6,667 nt of DNA from Bacteroidales bacterium (GTDB taxonomy: Bacteria > Bacteroidota > Bacteroidia > Bacteroidales > WCHB1-69), in assembly GCA_017527945.1 (NCBI GenBank), contig JAFXPL010000099.1, positions 1 through 6,667 of the forward strand, given 5' to 3'. The notes below the pieces were generated by a model. That model was not told the DNA's origin. It ran no database searches and was given only the letters and a program-made list of their open reading frames with translations. Below, piece after piece: positions 4,420-6,667 of this stretch (positions are counted from its first letter, which is position 1; the number at the start of each line of letters is the position of its first letter). Made by a program: the position numbers and the translations under genes.

Positions 4420-6667
4420 ATTCAAACTGAAATTTCTCACAATAGAATCCATGATGGTCTCATGTAAAATGTCTTTCCCGTACACGTCCAAGGCATCATA
4501 TTTTTCGTTGGCCGCCAACAAAGCCACCTCGCCCAACAAACGGTTGTATTCCTGCGTGACTTCCTGCCAACCGATATAAATTCTCGACTGAATCTTGGCC
4601 GCCAATTCGTTGGCAAATTCCCTTGCCAATGCTTCATCGAAATGCGGAAGTTCATTTTTGAGAATCTGATAAATTTCAAAAGTGCCTTTGTCGTCGAAGC
4701 CCATCTTCTTTGGGATTGCAACGGCTTCATCCACTTCGGTGTAAAGCTCGCTGAGTTTCTTCAGAAGTCCCTCTATCTCAATGGCGTCGGCATTCTTCAT
4801 ACGGATAAGTGCATCCAAACGTTCCTGAAACTCAATATAGATGGCACTACTGTTCTGGTTGGTGCGAATCATCGTTTCAATGTCGCGGATAATCTTCTCG
4901 GCTTTGTCGGAAGGCGACAGTTTGGTTTCTTGCAACTTGGCGAGATAATCTGCGTCGATTGCGATTTCGGGCAGGTGACCCCGGAAATCCAGCAAAGTGG
5001 CACTCTCTTCCAAAAGTTTGCGTGTTTGCGCCGCATAGAACTCGGCATCGAAATCCACGCGGCGGAATTCCTCCAGATAGAGTTCGTAAATAGTCACTAA
5101 CCACAGGTATTTTGTACGGAACGGACGCAAACCTGGATTAGGACTGATAGCTTCCCAAAGCTGCACTACGCGATGGAAACGATTTTCAAACAGCCCGTGG
5201 TCAATCTCGCTCAACTTGCGAATGATAGCTATTTCGCACTCGTAACTGTCCTCCAACTTGATTTCGGCAAAAGGTTCAAAAGCGGCATCCAATTCTTTTG
5301 GAAAATCTTTCAACAGCGCATCCACGTCTTCAAACTCGCCGATGTCTTCGGGATCATAGTTCAAGGCTTCCTTATAGTTCTGGAATACGCCCACATAATC
5401 GACGATGCGACCAAACTCCTTGGAAAGTTTGTTTTCGCCCTCGCCATAGTCATACGGCCGGTTAGTACGAGCCACCGCCTGCAACAGGTTATGGTCTCGC
5501 AAAGGGCTGTCCAAGTACATGGTTTGCTCAATAGGTGCATCAAAGCCTGTCAGCAACATATTGCAGACGATGAAGATTTTCAGGTTGTTGCCTTTGGCTT
5601 TCTCCTCATCGGTAATACGTTTCTTGAAGTTGTCTATCAGGCGTTTACGCTCCCTGTCATCGATGTAAAACGGCGAAAAGAGACCGTAACGTTCACTGGT
5701 TTCGTATTGTCCAGTGGAAAAGATGATACGGATTTCCGATGGGTCGAAATAGTTGAGCAATTCGTTGTAATACAACACACATGCCTCCTTGTCGATGGCC
5801 ACCACCTGCGCCTTGAAGCCTTGCGGCTCCAAACGCTCGCGGAAGTCCTTGGCGATGTCGGCGGCCAAGGTCTTGATGCGCTCAGGCTTCTTCATCAGGG
5901 TTTTCCAGGGCTGCACGCGCTGTTCCACTAAGCGTTTCTGGTCTTCCTCCAACTCAGCAGTGATTTCAGCGTAGCCTTGTTTAAGGTTTTCCTTGTCCAA
6001 AAACCACTGCGACGGGCCCAAAGTGTATCGGATGGGCTTGGTGGCACCATCGTTGATGGCATCGATGACGCTGTATTTGTCCAAATAATACTCTATCTTG
6101 CCATTTTCATCCTTGATGCCAAACTCCCGATGGGTTTTGGGAATCGGCGTACCTGTGAAGGCGAAACGCTTGGCGTTAGGCAGCACGGCACGCAGTTCCA
6201 TCTGATAGTCGCCATATTCCGTACGATGAGCCTCATCGATGAGCACGATGACATTGTCGCGCTCGTCCTTGATCTCGCCCAGCTCCTTGAACTTCTGAAT
6301 GGTGGTGATGAACACGCCGGCGGGTTGGTTTCGGAGTATGCTTTTCAAGTCGCCGATACTCATCACCACCCTCGCATTCGGAAACACACAGTTGAAGAAG
6401 GTGTCGTCCATCTGGTCTTTCAGGTCCTTGCGGTCCACCACGATGAAAATGGTCGGGTCGTTCAAGGTTTCGGTCTTGCGGAGTTTGTAGGCAGTGTAAA
6501 GCATGGTGAGCGACTTGCCCGAACCCTGGGTGTGCCAAATCACGCCTTGCGCCTTGTCGGACTGCACCACCCTATCCACAATCTTGTTGGCTGCACGCAG
6601 TTGCTGGTAACGCGCCACTTTCTTGATGATCTTGTTGTCGTCACGCTCAAATACGATGAAATGTTGC
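4417..6667 (-). CDS. hsdR: Type I restriction enzyme HsdR subunit (N-terminus outside window)
   Basis: The frame is open to the right edge and encodes about 749 C-terminal residues of a protein usually about 1,000 long. The GTG at 6616-6618 is an internal valine, since QHFIVFERDDNKIIKKV reads through it in frame as in other HsdR proteins. The superfamily 2 motor motifs are in order: Walker A TQGSGKS (6511-6531), the DEAH box (6226-6237) followed by RTEYGDYQ, TGTP (6145-6156), then LLTGFDAP and QAVARTNRP (motif VI, arginines at 5458-5469) in the second RecA-like domain. The remaining 330 or so residues are a helical C-terminal region resembling the T1RH-like C-terminal family, which docks HsdR to the HsdM/HsdS methylase. 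HsdR is the ATP-driven DNA translocase and endonuclease of the cytoplasmic complex that cuts unmodified foreign DNA. The PD-(D/E)xK nuclease domain, HsdM and HsdS should lie to the right. The visible part has no frameshift or stop. Sampled lines are about 43-53% GC. Confidence 0.96.
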   Translation of the reverse strand, partial: QHFIVFERDDNKIIKKVARYQQLRAANKIVDRVVQSDKAQGVIWHTQGSGKSLTMLYTAYKLRKTETLNDPTIFIVVDRKDLKDQMDDTFFNCVFPNARVVMSIGDLKSILRNQPAGVFITTIQKFKELGEIKDERDNVIVLIDEAHRTEYGDYQMELRAVLPNAKRFAFTGTPIPKTHREFGIKDENGKIEYYLDKYSVIDAINDGATKPIRYTLGPSQWFLDKENLKQGYAEITAELEEDQKRLVEQRVQPWKTLMKKPERIKTLAADIAKDFRERLEPQGFKAQVVAIDKEACVLYYNELLNYFDPSEIRIIFSTGQYETSERYGLFSPFYIDDRERKRLIDNFKKRITDEEKAKGNNLKIFIVCNMLLTGFDAPIEQTMYLDSPLRDHNLLQAVARTNRPYDYGEGENKLSKEFGRIVDYVGVFQNYKEALNYDPEDIGEFEDVDALLKDFPKELDAAFEPFAEIKLEDSYECEIAIIRKLSEIDHGLFENRFHRVVQLWEAISPNPGLRPFRTKYLWLVTIYELYLEEFRRVDFDAEFYAAQTRKLLEESATLLDFRGHLPEIAIDADYLAKLQETKLSPSDKAEKIIRDIETMIRTNQNSSAIYIEFQERLDALIRMKNADAIEIEGLLKKLSELYTEVDEAVAIPKKMGFDDKGTFEIYQILKNELPHFDEALAREFANELAAKIQSRIYIGWQEVTQEYNRLLGEVALLAANEKYDALDVYGKDILHETIMDSIVRNFSLN

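Noticed and set aside
5173..5931. Open frame of 252 codons on the plus strand opposite hsdR
   Set aside because: It overlaps the second motor domain and start of the C-terminal region of hsdR, where motif VI and LLTGFDAP are clear on the minus strand. The plus-strand translation shows no recognisable domain.
6616..6618. GTG as a possible start of hsdR
   Set aside because: The frame continues upstream to the window edge with HsdR-like sequence (FIVFERDDNKIIKK), so this is an internal valine and the gene is cut by the window.

Overview
The window looks like a chromosomal segment from a member of the Bacteroidota, most likely a moderately GC-rich Bacteroidales. Three things point there. Two upstream regions carry the TAnnTTTG -7 box used by the Bacteroidota primary sigma factor (TACTTTTG before the amidotransferase, TATCTTTG before the dehydrogenase). 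Starts lack clear Shine-Dalgarno sequences. The gene families (a FucP-type sugar/H+ symporter with the FANDITNP motif, a saccharopine-dehydrogenase-like carboxynorspermidine dehydrogenase, a DUF1295 protein with RCPNYLGE) resemble the versions I know from that phylum. No species can be named.

Layout from left to right. Bases 2-280 (+) hold the last 92 codons of a DUF1295 / steroid 5-alpha-reductase-like membrane protein. It converges, with a 6-base gap, on a stand-alone class I glutamine amidotransferase domain protein (287-994, -). A short intergenic region (995-1122) holds the amidotransferase promoter and a terminator-like hairpin. Next is a 401-residue saccharopine dehydrogenase family protein (1123-2328, -), probably the NADPH-dependent carboxy(nor)spermidine dehydrogenase of the alternative spermidine pathway, with its own promoter. 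A second short intergenic region (2329-2420) holds an imperfect REP-like palindrome at 2396-2426 whose outer end supplies the stop codon of the next gene. Then come a 12-TM FucP-family MFS sugar/proton symporter (2421-3737, -), a YgjP/DUF45 (M48-like) zinc metallopeptidase (3747-4415, -), and the C-terminal three quarters of a type I restriction enzyme HsdR motor/endonuclease subunit (4417 to beyond 6667, -). All genes except the first fragment are on the minus strand.

How the genes relate. HsdR and the YgjP-like peptidase form a tight unit (TGA-T-ATG junction, one base between stop and start), so they are almost certainly co-transcribed and probably translationally coupled. Pairing of YgjP-like peptidases with type I restriction loci is a known but mechanistically unexplained association. 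HsdM and HsdS are not in the window and would be expected to the right of it. The transporter starts only 9 bases after the peptidase stop but probably also has its own promoter inside the peptidase 3' end. Hand-counted base composition drops from about 57-68% GC in sampled lines of the dehydrogenase and transporter to about 40-53% in sampled lines of the peptidase and hsdR, which suggests that the restriction module is an imported cassette abutting resident metabolic genes. No gene-free stretch exceeds 300 bases. I see no tRNA, rRNA, CRISPR array or insertion sequence. I do not see a convincingly new multi-gene system; the best leads are the restriction-linked peptidase and the palindrome that forms the transporter's 3' end.
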